A stretch of 64,000 nt of DNA, from the NCBI GenBank assembly GCA_017644045.1, contig JAEPMI010000007.1, forward strand, positions 124,001 to 188,000, written 5' to 3'. Source of the stretch: Deltaproteobacteria bacterium. GTDB taxonomy: Bacteria > Myxococcota_A > Polyangia > Polyangiales > Houyiibacteriaceae. Of the stretch, positions 24,748 through 35,615 are shown piece by piece (the stretch's first letter is position 1; each line of letters opens with the position of its first letter). A program made the translations under genes and the position numbers. The notes beneath the pieces are model-generated. The model was not told the origin of the DNA, searched no databases, and saw only the letters and a list, made by a program, of their open reading frames with translations.

Positions 24748-27747
24748 ATGGCAGCGAGCGAGGCAGCGTCGGAGCCGCGGTCGCCGGGCCCCGCCCCGGA
24801 GCGGCCGCCCTCGCGCCGTCGGGGCGAACCGACGGAAGCCGTCCGTCGAGGGCTCCGCTCGCTGCGACGAGGGGTGCGGCTGGTGTTCGGGCTCCGCGCC
24901 CTGGCCCTCGGGCTCGGCGCCGGCGGCCTGGTCTTCGCGCTCAGCGCGCTGGCGGTCGGGCCGGTGAGCAGCATGATCGGTGCTGCGCTCGGATGGTCGG
25001 CGGTCGGGCTCTGCGCCGTGGCCGGCTTCGTCGTCGGCTGGTGGCCTTCGCGCGCCCTTCGCGCCGGGGCCGTCTCCCGGCTCTTCGCCACCGTCAGCCC
25101 TCCCCTGGTCTCGGCGACCCGGAGCGTCCTCGAGCTGGCCAACGACCGCAGCGCCGGACGGGATCTGGTGGAGGCACACGCGGAGCGCGTCGCGCAGGCG
25201 ATGGCCGAGCTCCGCCTGCGCCGCCTCTGGCCATGGAAGCGACTCCGATCGCTCCCCGTGCTCCTCGGCCTGCTCGCGCTCGCGGGCGGCGCGCTGCTGC
25301 TCGGCACGGTCGACCGGGCGCGCTCGGGCGCCTTCGCTCTCACCCACCCCGGCGCGCGAGCCGATGAAGGGACTCGGGTCGCGAGCGTCGTGGGCACGAC
25401 GCGGGCGGAGCTCCGCTTCCCCGCCTACATGAGTCGTGAGCCGCAGGAGCGACTCGACGCCGAGCGGCTCGAAGCCCCGCTCGGGACCGCGGTCCGGTTG
25501 AGCTTCCGCCCGCTCGTGCCGATCACCGAGGCGACGCTGGATGCGCCGGGCCAGCTCTCGGCCTTCGAGCGCGGCGAGGACGGATGGTGGACCGCTCCCT
25601 TCACCGTTCGGCAGAGCGGGACGCTCGCGATCGAGGTGCGCGACGAGAGCGGGCGCACGCTCCGCGATGCGTCGAGCCGCGCGGTGGTGGCCATCGCCGA
25701 CGAAGCGCCCGCGGTGGTGCTGGAGAGCCCGGAGGAGGACCTCGTCGTCGACCTCGCCGAGTCGGTCTCACTCACCTACGAGGCCAGCGACGCGCTGGGG
25801 GTGGTGCAGATCGATCTCTGCATCCGGACCCCCGGCGGACCGGTCGAGCGCCGGTCGCTCCAGACCTTCCCGACCGCCGTCCCCTTCCATCACGGGCGCT
25901 CCCGGGTCGCGGCGGTCGAGCTGGGCGCCCGGCCGGGCGACGCGATCACCTTCTGGATCGAAGCGCAGGACTCGGACGACGTGAGCGGCCCGAACGTCGG
26001 GCGCTCGGTGGAACGAACGCTCCGCGTGGCCAGCGAAGCGACCCGGCGCGAGGCCTTCGCGGGCGACCTGCGCGAGGTGCTCGACGCGGCGCTGAACACG
26101 CTCGCCGACCGCTTGGAGCGCCCAGTCCCCGACGGCCGCACGGATGCGCGAACACGCGACGAAGCGCTCGCCGGCCCGACCGACGCGTACCTCGACGGCC
26201 TGCACGCCTTGGCCGAAGGGAGCGACGAGAGCTTCGATCCCTCCGTGCTCCGCTCGATGTGGCGCGAGCTCGGTCGCGACCGGGCGCGCGAGGCGCGGAC
26301 CGTCGACGACGACCTCGCGAGTCGTCGGGCGGTGAACGGCGCGATGGTCGAGCGACTCGAGGACCACTCCCTCTTCCTCGCCGACCTGCTCGGCCGCGCT
26401 CGCCTGCAGGACGCCGCGGCGCTCGCACGCGAGCTCGAGGAGCTGCGTCGCGAGATGCGCTCGCTGCTCTCGGAGCTCCGACGGACGGAGTCGCCCGAAG
26501 CCCGAGAGGCGCTGCTCGCGGCGCTCGCGCGGGCCCAGGCTCGTCTCGCGGAGCTCGAACGGCGCATCGCGACGATGGGCGACGAAGTGCCGCAGGAATT
26601 CCTCAACACCGACTCGCTCGAGATGAGCGAGACCTCCGATGCCCTGAGCGACATGCGTGGCGCGCTCGAGCGCGGCGACCTCGACGCGGCCGAACGCGCG
26701 CTGACGGCTCTCGAGCAACGCATCGACGCGCTGGCGAAGACCCTCGGCCAGGCGGGCGAGAGCTACGGCGAGGCGCGCTTCGGACCGCGACAGCAGGCGA
26801 TGGCCGAAGCTCTGGACCGGCTCGCGGGGCTCGAGGCCGAGCAGCGGCAGCTCGCGGAGCGCACCCAGGAGGTACGCCGCGAAGCCGCGGAGCGGGCGCT
26901 CGGGGCGGCCGGCGCGGAGGCGAGGGAGGCCGCTCGCGGCGTGGCGGAACGCGCTCGTTCGGCGGCGGAAGCGCTCGAGCAGCTGCCGCGCGACGTGCTC
27001 TCGCCGAGCGACGAGGAGAACCTCGACCGCGCGCGCCAGCGCCTGAGCGACACGGCGGCGGCTCTCGAGACCGGCGACCTCGGTGAAGCGCGCCGCATGG
27101 CCGCCGAGGCGGAGCGCGAGGCCGACCGTCTCGCGCGTGATCTCGAGGTGTCGGCGATGATGTTCTCGGGACGCGAGGGACGGACCGCGCAGGCCGCGCA
27201 GCAGGCGCGGCGCGCCAGCGAGTCGGTGCGCGGCATGGGGCGCGCGCTGGACGACGCGCTCCCCCGGGTCGCCGACTTCGTCGAGGACCGGCAGAACCGT
27301 CAGATGGAGACGGACTCCGAGCGACAAGGGCTCGCGCGCGATGTCGCGGGCGAGCTGCGGGAGCAGTTCGGCGCCGAGCCCGACGGCACGCCGCTCTCGC
27401 CCGAGGGCGCGGAGGTGATGGAGCGCGTCGAGCAGACCATGGGCGAAGCCCGCGACGCGCTCCGACGCAGCGACCCGCTCGGCGCATCCCGGAGCCAGCA
27501 GGAAGCCGCGCGCGACCTCACCGAGCTTCGCGAGAAGCTCGAGCAGCAGTCGCAGTCGCAGCAGAACGGGGGCGGCGAGGGAGGCGAGGCGCAGCCGGAC
27601 TACCGACGGCGGGTGAGCATCCCCGAAGCGCGCGAAGACGCGGAGGCCGCGCGCCGGCGACGGCGCATCCTCGACGCGATGCGGAACGGGGCGCCCGAGG
27701 GCTACGAAGACGCGGTCCGCCGCTACTACGAGGAGCTGCTCCGATGA
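24748..27747 (+). CDS. DUF4175-type membrane protein with long coiled coil
   Basis: The protein has 999 residues. Three hydrophobic segments occur near 50-75, 80-102 and 170-190. A beta-rich periplasmic part (about 210-430) includes ELRFPAYMSREPQERL and ITFWIEAQDSDDVSG. The rest (about 500-940) is an extended heptad-rich coiled coil, very rich in Ala, Glu and Arg, with a Gln/Gly-rich stretch and a basic C-terminus containing ILDAMRNGAPEGYEDAVRRYYEELL. This is the layout of DUF4175 proteins, which accompany MoxR/DUF58/VWA operons; their function is unknown. The final codons overlap the ATG of the next gene (ATGA). The start MAASEAASEPRS was preferred over longer frames that overlap deoC. Confidence 0.85.
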   Translation: MAASEAASEPRSPGPAPERPPSRRRGEPTEAVRRGLRSLRRGVRLVFGLRALALGLGAGGLVFALSALAVGPVSSMIGAALGWSAVGLCAVAGFVVGWWPSRALRAGAVSRLFATVSPPLVSATRSVLELANDRSAGRDLVEAHAERVAQAMAELRLRRLWPWKRLRSLPVLLGLLALAGGALLLGTVDRARSGAFALTHPGARADEGTRVASVVGTTRAELRFPAYMSREPQERLDAERLEAPLGTAVRLSFRPLVPITEATLDAPGQLSAFERGEDGWWTAPFTVRQSGTLAIEVRDESGRTLRDASSRAVVAIADEAPAVVLESPEEDLVVDLAESVSLTYEASDALGVVQIDLCIRTPGGPVERRSLQTFPTAVPFHHGRSRVAAVELGARPGDAITFWIEAQDSDDVSGPNVGRSVERTLRVASEATRREAFAGDLREVLDAALNTLADRLERPVPDGRTDARTRDEALAGPTDAYLDGLHALAEGSDESFDPSVLRSMWRELGRDRAREARTVDDDLASRRAVNGAMVERLEDHSLFLADLLGRARLQDAAALARELEELRREMRSLLSELRRTESPEAREALLAALARAQARLAELERRIATMGDEVPQEFLNTDSLEMSETSDALSDMRGALERGDLDAAERALTALEQRIDALAKTLGQAGESYGEARFGPRQQAMAEALDRLAGLEAEQRQLAERTQEVRREAAERALGAAGAEAREAARGVAERARSAAEALEQLPRDVLSPSDEENLDRARQRLSDTAAALETGDLGEARRMAAEAEREADRLARDLEVSAMMFSGREGRTAQAAQQARRASESVRGMGRALDDALPRVADFVEDRQNRQMETDSERQGLARDVAGELREQFGAEPDGTPLSPEGAEVMERVEQTMGEARDALRRSDPLGASRSQQEAARDLTELREKLEQQSQSQQNGGGEGGEAQPDYRRRVSIPEAREDAEAARRRRRILDAMRNGAPEGYEDAVRRYYEELLR

Positions 27748-29306
27748 GGTGGGCCGGCGCGTTGGTCGCGCTCTCCATGTTGATCGCGCGGCCGGCGTGG
27801 GCGCTCGAGGGCGACGACGCCCAGCGGCTCGCAGAGGCCGAGCTCGCGCTACGAGAGCTGCGGGTGGAAGAGGCCGGCCGCACGCTCGCCGCGCTCTACC
27901 GCGCGCACGGTCGCGACCCGGAGCTGCTGAGCGTCGTCTCGCTCCACCGCTTCCACATCGGCGACTACCCGGGCGCCCTTCGGACCATGGAGCAGAGCCT
28001 CGAGCTCGCGCCCGAGACGAGTGGGATGCGCACCGAGATGCTCGCCCTCTATCGCGGGGCCGCGGAGGTCACCGACGGCTTCGCGCGAGCGACCAGCCCG
28101 GACGGTCGCTACGTCGTCCTCCACGCGCCCGGGCGAGACGCGACGCTGGTGCCCTACGCGATGCAGGTGCTGAAGCGCATGGACGAGGCGCTCCAGGAAG
28201 AGCTCGCCTACCGGCACCCCGGGCCGATCCGTCTCGAGATCTACGGCTCCGCCGATCAGCTCGCGTCCGTATCGACGCTGACGGTCGCCAACATCGAGCG
28301 CACCGGCACGATCGCGCTCTGCAAGTGGGACCGCTTGATGGTCACCTCACCCCGGGCGCTCCTGCGCGGCTATCCGTGGATGGACACCATCGCCCACGAG
28401 ATGGTGCACCTCTACCTCGCGCGGCAGAGCGAGGACCACGCGCCGGTGTGGATCCAGGAGGGTGTCGCGAAGCTGCTCGAGCGGCGCTGGCGCAAACCGG
28501 AGGCGCGCGCGCACCTCACGCCGGCGGTCCGCGGGCTGGTGGACCAAGCGCTCGAGAATGACTCGCTCATCCCCTTCGAGCAGCTGCATCCGTCGATCGC
28601 CCTTCTGCCCAGCCAGCAGGACGCCGCGCTCGCCTTCGCGCAGGTGTCGACCTTTCTCGAGAGCTACGTTCGACGGCACGGGGCGCAGACGCTGCGCGAC
28701 GCCATCGCTCGCATCCGTCGCGGCGCCGACGCTCGGGTCGCGCTGGGCGTCGCGGCCGACCAGACCTTCGACGCGCTCGAGGCCGCGTGGCGCGAAGACC
28801 TCGGCGAGCGAGCGCGCGAAGAGGCCCCCGAGTTCCGCGACGTGCGCTTCCGTCGCGGCGAAGGCGACGACGACCTCGCCGAGGTGCGAGAGGCCGCCCG
28901 CCGGAAGGTGCGCCTCGGCGACCTCCTCTGGTCGCGCCGGCGCTACGGCGCTGCGGCCGAGGAGTACGGCGACGCCCTCGAGGCAGCCCCGGGGGACCCC
29001 ATCATCGCCTCGCGCCTGGCCCGCGCCGCGCTCGCCGCCGGGAACACCGAAGAAGCCCTGCGCGCCATTCGCCCCGTCGTGCGACGGCACCCGGAGCACG
29101 AGCCCGCCCGAGCGCTGCTCGCGTCGATCCTCCGTCGCCAGGGAGCCGCCGAGGCCGCCCGCCACCACGCGCGGCTGGCCGTGGCGCTGAACCCCTTCGA
29201 CCCCCGGCCCCATTGCGACCTCGCGGAGGTGGAGCGAGACGAGCGGACCCGCCAGGCGGAGAGTCGGCGCTGCTCCGAGCTGGGTGGGTCGGGCGTCGGT
29301 CCCTGA
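27744..29306 (+). CDS. Secreted gluzincin (peptidase MA-like) with TPR repeats
   Basis: The 520-residue protein has a signal peptide (MRWAGALVALSMLIARPAWA). An N-terminal TPR-like helical part (25-100) precedes a gluzincin metalloprotease domain. The metal site is HEMVH at 218-222 with Glu239 (WIQEG) as third ligand, preceded by the family-typical VTSPRALLRGYPWMDTIA. The C-terminal third is again TPR (SRLARAALAAGNTEEALRAI, ARHHARLAVALNPFDPRPH). Peptidase-MA-family proteins are periplasmic or secreted zinc proteases. Translation is coupled to the DUF4175 gene. A role in processing components of the neighbouring MoxR/BatA system is a reasonable inference. Confidence 0.88.
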   Translation: MRWAGALVALSMLIARPAWALEGDDAQRLAEAELALRELRVEEAGRTLAALYRAHGRDPELLSVVSLHRFHIGDYPGALRTMEQSLELAPETSGMRTEMLALYRGAAEVTDGFARATSPDGRYVVLHAPGRDATLVPYAMQVLKRMDEALQEELAYRHPGPIRLEIYGSADQLASVSTLTVANIERTGTIALCKWDRLMVTSPRALLRGYPWMDTIAHEMVHLYLARQSEDHAPVWIQEGVAKLLERRWRKPEARAHLTPAVRGLVDQALENDSLIPFEQLHPSIALLPSQQDAALAFAQVSTFLESYVRRHGAQTLRDAIARIRRGADARVALGVAADQTFDALEAAWREDLGERAREEAPEFRDVRFRRGEGDDDLAEVREAARRKVRLGDLLWSRRRYGAAAEEYGDALEAAPGDPIIASRLARAALAAGNTEEALRAIRPVVRRHPEHEPARALLASILRRQGAAEAARHHARLAVALNPFDPRPHCDLAEVERDERTRQAESRRCSELGGSGVGP

Positions 29307-29309
29307 GCG

Positions 29310-29328
29310 GTGGCCCCAGTCGGGGCAC
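29310..29328 (+). terminator. Weak terminator-like hairpin after the gluzincin gene
   Basis: GTG-G-CCCC pairs with GGGG-CAC around AGTC, four bases after the stop, with one bulged G. There is no T-run; it may only be an RNA stabiliser between the gluzincin and moxR genes. Confidence 0.3.
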
Positions 29329-29403
29329 GACGGGACCGTGAAACACTTTCGTGCAACATCGAAAACCGTGGCGTCGACGGGCGATCGACGCTAGACCGGG
29401 GAT

Positions 29404-30428
<1,025 letters not shown>

Positions 30429-30432
<4 letters not shown>

Positions 30433-31349
30433 GCGCGAACGAGCCGGCTTCGTCCTACGCGACGCTCGACGCGGAGACGGCGCGGCGGGTGGCGGGCCTC
30501 AAGGTCCGCGCGACGAAGGCCGTGCACGGTCTGCTGGGCGGCATGCACCGAAGCCCGCACCGGGGGGCGAGCGTCGTCTTCGTCGAGCACCGCGCCTATC
30601 GGCCCGGCGACGACCTGCGCTTGCTCGACTGGCGTGCCTTCGCTCGGACCGATCGACACGCGGTGAAGCGTTTCGAGCAAGAGACCCAGCTCCGCGCGAG
30701 CCTGCTGATCGATCGCTCCGCGTCGATGGCGTGGCGCGGCTTCGCGGGCGACGGACCGAGCAAACACGAGCACGCGGCGACCTTGCTCGCGGCGCTGGCC
30801 TACGTGCTCCATCGCCAGGGCGACGCAGTCGCGGCGGTCGGCCTCGCGGATGGCGTGCACGCGGACGCCGTGCCGCACGGCACTCGACCGAGCCACCTCG
30901 AAGCGGTGCTTCGCGTCCTCGCGACCGCGCCCGACGAGCGCGAGCGCACGGCGCTCCGTCAGTCGCTCGAGGACGCCGCGCAGCGCACCAAACGGCGAGG
31001 CGTCGTCGTCGTCGCGAGCGACCTTCTCGGCGAAGCGGCCAACGCGCTCGATGGTCTGGTCGGGCTGACGGCGCGCGGCCATGACGTGCTCGTGCTCCAC
31101 GTCCTCCACCCGGACGAGCTCGAGCTCCCCGACATCGGCGCCGCTCGCTTCGTGGATCCGGAGAGCGACGAGCGGCTGGACACCGAAACCGAACCGGTGC
31201 GCGAGGCGTACCAGGAGGAGCTCGCCGAGTTCATCGACGACACTCGCCGCCGGTGCACCGCCGCGGGCGCCGCGTACGTGCTCGCGTCGATGGCCGAGCC
31301 TCCGGAACGCACGCTCGCGCGAGCGCTCGGCCCGCGGAGGCGACGCTGA
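30429..31349 (+). CDS. DUF58 protein with VWA-like segment
   Basis: This 306-residue protein starts with TTG overlapping the moxR stop (TTGA); no upstream ATG exists in frame. The DUF58 signature RAYRPGDDLRLLDWRAFARTD lies near residues 55-75, and the downstream VWA-like strand LLIDRSASM keeps the DxSxS metal motif. The strand LLGEAANALDGLVGL and the C-terminal acidic helix also match the family. DUF58 proteins are the usual clients of MoxR ATPases. The first 30 residues are hydrophilic, so it is cytoplasmic or peripheral. Translation is coupled both ways: TTGA at the start and TGATG at the end. Confidence 0.93.
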
Positions 31350-33256
31350 TGGGCTTCGGTGCCCCCCTCGCGCTGCTCGCGCTCGCCGCGGTGATCGTCC
31401 CGGTGCTCGCGCACCTGATGCGGCAGAAGGATCTGCCCACCGTCCAGCTGCCGACGCTTCGGCTCTTGATGGCGGCCCGCGCGGAGAGTCGCCGGCGCTT
31501 CCGCGTGCGCGACCGGCTCCTGCTCGCGATGCGCATCCTGGCGATCGTCGCGGTCGCGGTCGCGGTCGCCGCGCCCTTCGTCTGGCGCGAAAACGCATTC
31601 GCCGACGGCAAGGTGTCGTCGCTCGTGCTGGTGGTCGACGACTCCATGTCGATGCTCCGCGCGGACGGCACGGGCACCGCGTTCGAGAGCGCCTTGGCGC
31701 GAGCCGAGGCCAGCCTCTCCGGGCTCGGTGACGAGAGCGAGGTCGCGCTCGTCTGGGCGGGCGCGCCCGCGAGGCTCGCGGTCGCTCGCGGCGGGTCGGT
31801 CGCAGCGGTCCGGGAGGCGCTGCGGAGCGCGCGACCTGCCGCGCGCGGCACGGACATGGAGGGCGCCGCGAGCCTCGCGCGCCGGGCGCTCGCCAGCGCT
31901 CGTTACGCACGGCGCATCCTGGTGCTCTCGGACTTCGCGGTGAGCGCGGCCTCCGACTCCGTCGAGTGGCCGGACGCCGAGCTGGCCTTCCAGCCCATCG
32001 GCGATGCAGCGACGAACGTCGCGGTGACCGAGGTCATCGCGGCATCGAACCCCGCGACCGGTCGCACCTCCCTTCGCATCGAGGTGCGCTCGGAGGCTCC
32101 CGTCGACCTGGTGATCGAGACGACCGAGGGTGAGGAGCTCACGACCGCGCGAGCGACCCCCGAGGACGGGCGCGCGACGACCAACGTCGAGCTCGACGCG
32201 AGCGGCCTGGACGCTCTCGTCGTCCGTGCGCTCGCCGACGACGCCCTCCCGATGGACGACCGGCGCGCGGTGCTCCTCGAAGCGCCCGCCGCAGCTCGCA
32301 CGCTCCTGGTGGACGGAGACGCTGCCGGAGCCGTCGGCCGTGGAGAGGTCACCTATCTCTCTCGTGCGCTCGAGGTGCAGCCCGCAGCGCGGGAACGCGA
32401 AGGGCGCGTGCGCGTGCGCGTCGTGGACGCCGGCGCTCTCGACCGGGAGAGCCTCACCGAAGTGGACGTGGTCTTCATCGCGAACGTCGCCGCGCTCTCG
32501 CAGTCGCAGGCGGATGCGCTCCTCGACCATCACGCGTCGGGTGGCGGGCTGGTGTTGGCTGCCGGTGCGCGCATGCGGCCACGAAGCTGGCGCGCGCGGC
32601 TCGGGTCGATCCTCCCGGCCACCCTGGGCTCGGCGAGCGACGGGCCCCGGACGCTGCAGCCGGTGACCCCGAACCTCCGAGGGCTGGCGAACGTCAACGC
32701 CAGCCGCGCGCTCTCACTCGACGCCGAGCCCGGCGCGACCATCGAGGCACGATGGAGCGACGGAACCCCCGCGCTCGTCGTCGGCGAGCGCGTGGCGATC
32801 TGGGGAAGCACCGTCGACGAGGAGTGGACCGACCTGCCTTTTCACCCGGGCTTCGTTCCCCTCGCGCATCGGCTGGCACGCGAGCTGAGCGCGCACGCGG
32901 TGGCGCCGGCGTCGACGGGCGCCGGCGAGCCCGTCGCACTGCCGGCCGGGAGCCGCGTGCGCGATCCCAGCGGTCGCGATTGGGCCATCGGCGATGAGCC
33001 CTTCGACCGAACCGACGAGCCCGGCGTCTATCGCGTCATCGCCGACGACGACACCGTCGCCACTCGCTTCGTGATCGTGCCGCCCGCGGACGAGAGCGAC
33101 CTGAGCGTCGGTGCGTTGCCCGAGGACGAGCGAGACGTGGCCACGACGGAGTCGACCCACCGAGCGCCGGTGGCTCGATGGGTCTTCCTGCTCTTCGGTC
33201 TACTGGTGCTCGCCGAAGGAGCGCTCCGTGGCGCCCGCCGGCGGGCCGCTCAGTAG
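31349..33256 (+). CDS. BatA-like VWA membrane protein
   Basis: This 635-residue protein has two N-terminal membrane helices (GFGAPLALLALAAVIVPVLAHLM, and ILAIVAVAVAVAAPFVW). Next is a von Willebrand A domain with LVLVVDDSMSM as its metal motif, then Ig-like or GATase-like beta regions, and a C-terminal helix (WVFLLFGLLVLAEGAL). This is the BatA / double-transmembrane domain type that follows DUF58 in MoxR operons. The ATG overlaps the DUF58 stop by one base. Its last six bases overlap the convergent DUF4015 gene. The paralogue at 17911-20106 has the same architecture, so the operon has been split and one copy lies elsewhere. Confidence 0.9.
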   Translation: MGFGAPLALLALAAVIVPVLAHLMRQKDLPTVQLPTLRLLMAARAESRRRFRVRDRLLLAMRILAIVAVAVAVAAPFVWRENAFADGKVSSLVLVVDDSMSMLRADGTGTAFESALARAEASLSGLGDESEVALVWAGAPARLAVARGGSVAAVREALRSARPAARGTDMEGAASLARRALASARYARRILVLSDFAVSAASDSVEWPDAELAFQPIGDAATNVAVTEVIAASNPATGRTSLRIEVRSEAPVDLVIETTEGEELTTARATPEDGRATTNVELDASGLDALVVRALADDALPMDDRRAVLLEAPAAARTLLVDGDAAGAVGRGEVTYLSRALEVQPAAREREGRVRVRVVDAGALDRESLTEVDVVFIANVAALSQSQADALLDHHASGGGLVLAAGARMRPRSWRARLGSILPATLGSASDGPRTLQPVTPNLRGLANVNASRALSLDAEPGATIEARWSDGTPALVVGERVAIWGSTVDEEWTDLPFHPGFVPLAHRLARELSAHAVAPASTGAGEPVALPAGSRVRDPSGRDWAIGDEPFDRTDEPGVYRVIADDDTVATRFVIVPPADESDLSVGALPEDERDVATTESTHRAPVARWVFLLFGLLVLAEGALRGARRRAAQ

Positions 33257-34425
33257 CGCTGCTCGGCGCGCTCTTCGATCGGGAAGGGAGCGACGCGGCG
33301 CGCCGGACCCTGCATCGCGCGGCGGAACATGCTGTAGCGCGCGCCGGGGTGCCACATCAGGAAGCCGTCCGCGCCGCCGCGCTTCGCGCCGACGATCTGC
33401 CGCGTGATGAAGGTCGGGTTGAAGCCCTCGTGCCCAGCGCCGCGCGCGAACGCCTGAAGGAAGGGTCGAATCACGGGGCGAGGCCCGAGGCGCTCGCGCA
33501 GTCGCGCGACGCCGGACTCCACGAGGAAGCGGGAGCGATCCTCCACGTCCCGGTGCCAGCTCCGCATCGAGTTGATGTAGAGCATCGGGGAGTAGACCTC
33601 GACGTGGTCGACCCACGCCTCGAGGTCCTGACCGAGACCGCTCGGGTCTCCGTCGCGGTAGGCGCTGAGGCCGAAGACGTCGACGCCGACCGGGATGGTC
33701 AGCGCGCGGTCGATGCGCTGCAGGAGCTCGATCAGGAGCGCCGGCCGCTCGGTTCCGTCCTCCGCGGGGTAGCGCGCGTACTGCACTCCGTCGTCGACCG
33801 GGAAGCGCACGTAGTCGAGCTGGATCTCGTCGAAGCCGAACGACTGTGCCTCCTTCGCGAGCTCCTCGATCATCGCGTGGTTCTCACGGTTGTAGGGATC
33901 GAGCCAGGTGCCGCCCGTACCCCACGAGACCCACGGCTCGTCGCGACGGATGTGCTTGATGGAGCGCTCCGGCTCGCGCTCCGGCATCTGCGGATCGGCG
34001 AAGCAGGTGATGCGGGCGATGGTGTAGACGCCGCGCTCCTTCAGCGTGCTGACGACCTCACGGGGGTTGCCGAGGTAGTTCACGACCTGCGGCTTGAGCA
34101 CCTCGACCTCGGTCTCGTAGGTGACCCGGCCGGCGCCGTCCTTGAGATCGATGACGACCGCGTCGGTGTGGGTCCGTTCGACGAGCGCGAGCGCCGCATC
34201 GGTGCCCAGGCGGCGGAAGTAGACGCCGGGGAGGTAGACGCCGGTGGCGCGCTGACCGGCCAGCGGGACGGGGTCGCGGAGCGGGTCACGGTTGGGTTGG
34301 CGTCGCTCGGTCCGCGGAGCGCGCGCGCTCCTCTGAGGCTCGTCCGCTTTGGGAGCCCCCGGGAACGCCACGATGCCCAACATGAGGGCCGCCACTACCA
34401 CCGCGAATCGCATCGACTTCACCAT
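33250..34425 (-). CDS. Putative glycoside hydrolase (DUF4015)
   Basis: This 391-residue secreted protein begins with a signal peptide (FAVVVAALMLGIVAFPGAPKA); an ATG at 34413 would be an equally good start. The DUF4015 TIM-barrel features are present: GVYLPGVYFR, VVIDLKDGAGRVTYE, FGFDEIQLDYVRFP (the family hallmark, probably the catalytic Asp/Glu strand), SPMLYINSM and GADGFLMWHPG. The family is classed as putative glycosyl hydrolase, often linked to surface polysaccharides. It is preceded on its strand by prmC after a 136-bp gap and is convergent with the BatA-like gene (7-bp overlap). Confidence 0.85.
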   Translation of the reverse strand: MVKSMRFAVVVAALMLGIVAFPGAPKADEPQRSARAPRTERRQPNRDPLRDPVPLAGQRATGVYLPGVYFRRLGTDAALALVERTHTDAVVIDLKDGAGRVTYETEVEVLKPQVVNYLGNPREVVSTLKERGVYTIARITCFADPQMPEREPERSIKHIRRDEPWVSWGTGGTWLDPYNRENHAMIEELAKEAQSFGFDEIQLDYVRFPVDDGVQYARYPAEDGTERPALLIELLQRIDRALTIPVGVDVFGLSAYRDGDPSGLGQDLEAWVDHVEVYSPMLYINSMRSWHRDVEDRSRFLVESGVARLRERLGPRPVIRPFLQAFARGAGHEGFNPTFITRQIVGAKRGGADGFLMWHPGARYSMFRRAMQGPARRVAPFPIEERAEQRY

Positions 34426-34561
34426 CCTTCCAAATCAGCGCCGACTCATCCTCGATACATGAACGATCGCATCGAGGTCGGACGAGCCGTGCTCCCGGCT
34501 CCCGAAATGCCTGCACCAACGTGCCGGAATTGGGGGGCGGAAGTCCAGTAACGGCGCGAAA

Positions 34562-35584
34562 TCAGGCGCGGCGGCGAGCTTCGACCACCCGCTCGATCCC
34601 GCCCAGATCCCGATGGGTGGTCACCCCCTCGAGGGTCTCCACCGTCCGGAGACGCTTCGCGAAGGCGGCCGCCTGGCGGTGGCCCACCTCCACCAGGAGC
34701 GAGCCGCCCGGTTCCAGGTGAGCCGATGCATCACGCGCGATGCGCTCGAGCATCTCGTCGCCCCTCCGCCCGGCCACCAGGGCCATCGTCGGCTCGTGTC
34801 GAGCGACCTCGGGGGCGCACTCGGCGAGCTCGGCCTGGCTGAGGTACGGGGGGTTGATGGCGATGAGGTCGAAGCGCCGACCCCGAAGCGGCGCGAAGAG
34901 GTCACCCGCCAGGATCTCGGTGCGTTCGGCCACCCCCAGGCGCTCGGCGTTCCGACGCGCCACGGCGAGGGCTTCTTCGGAGGCGTCGGTCAGGGTGACC
35001 CGGAGTCCCGTTCGCTCGGCGGCCAGGGTCAGCCCGATGCACCCACTGCCGGTGCAGAGGTCGGCGACCTCGGCGTCCGAGCTGCGCTTGGCGCGCGGGG
35101 AGCGCGCCGGTTCGACCGCGGGCTCCTCACTCTCTTCCGCGTCCTCTTCGTCGGGCTCGATCGGCTCGACGTGGGACTCGCCGCTGACGTCGCTCGGCGC
35201 GGGCGCGTCGTCCAGGACCACCTCCCGGTCCCCCGACGCGCGAGTCTCTCCGTCGAGGATCGCGAGCGCGCGGTCGACCAGCGTCTCGGTGTCCGGCCGC
35301 GGCACCAGCACCGCGGGCGTCACCTCGAAGGTGTGCCCGTAGAACTCGCGCTCGCCGAGGATGTACGCGATCGGCTCTCGTTCCCGGCGCCGTTGGACCC
35401 GTTCGCGAATCCGCGTGAGCTCGTCGGCTTCGAGCGGCCGGTCCATGTCGAGGTAGAGCTGAATCCGCTTGCAGCCGATCCCCGCCGCGACGAGGAGCTC
35501 CGAGTCGATGCGGGCGGAGTCGATCCCCCGGCGCTCCAGGTCCTCACGGGTCCAATCCAGCACGCGGCGTACGGTCCAGCTCAC
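34562..35584 (-). CDS. prmC: Peptide chain release factor N5-glutamine methyltransferase with insertion
   Basis: This 340-residue SAM-dependent enzyme methylates the GGQ glutamine of RF1/RF2. The N-terminal helical domain contains SELLVAAGI and PIAYILGEREFYG. The methyltransferase core has DLCTGSGCIGLTLA and catalytic NPPYLS (244-249). Between them lies an insertion of about 60 residues (112-172), strongly acidic (PIEPDEEDAEESEEPAVE) and ending in a basic patch; E. coli PrmC has about 277 residues and no such segment. The insertion joins the two domains without breaking known motifs, so activity is expected. It starts with GTG. No prfA gene is adjacent, which differs from many genomes. Confidence 0.92.
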   Translation of the reverse strand: MSWTVRRVLDWTREDLERRGIDSARIDSELLVAAGIGCKRIQLYLDMDRPLEADELTRIRERVQRRREREPIAYILGEREFYGHTFEVTPAVLVPRPDTETLVDRALAILDGETRASGDREVVLDDAPAPSDVSGESHVEPIEPDEEDAEESEEPAVEPARSPRAKRSSDAEVADLCTGSGCIGLTLAAERTGLRVTLTDASEEALAVARRNAERLGVAERTEILAGDLFAPLRGRRFDLIAINPPYLSQAELAECAPEVARHEPTMALVAGRRGDEMLERIARDASAHLEPGGSLLVEVGHRQAAAFAKRLRTVETLEGVTTHRDLGGIERVVEARRRA

Positions 35585-35615
35585 CCGCGGCGCGTAGCGG
35601 GTGCCGGCCGCGCGG

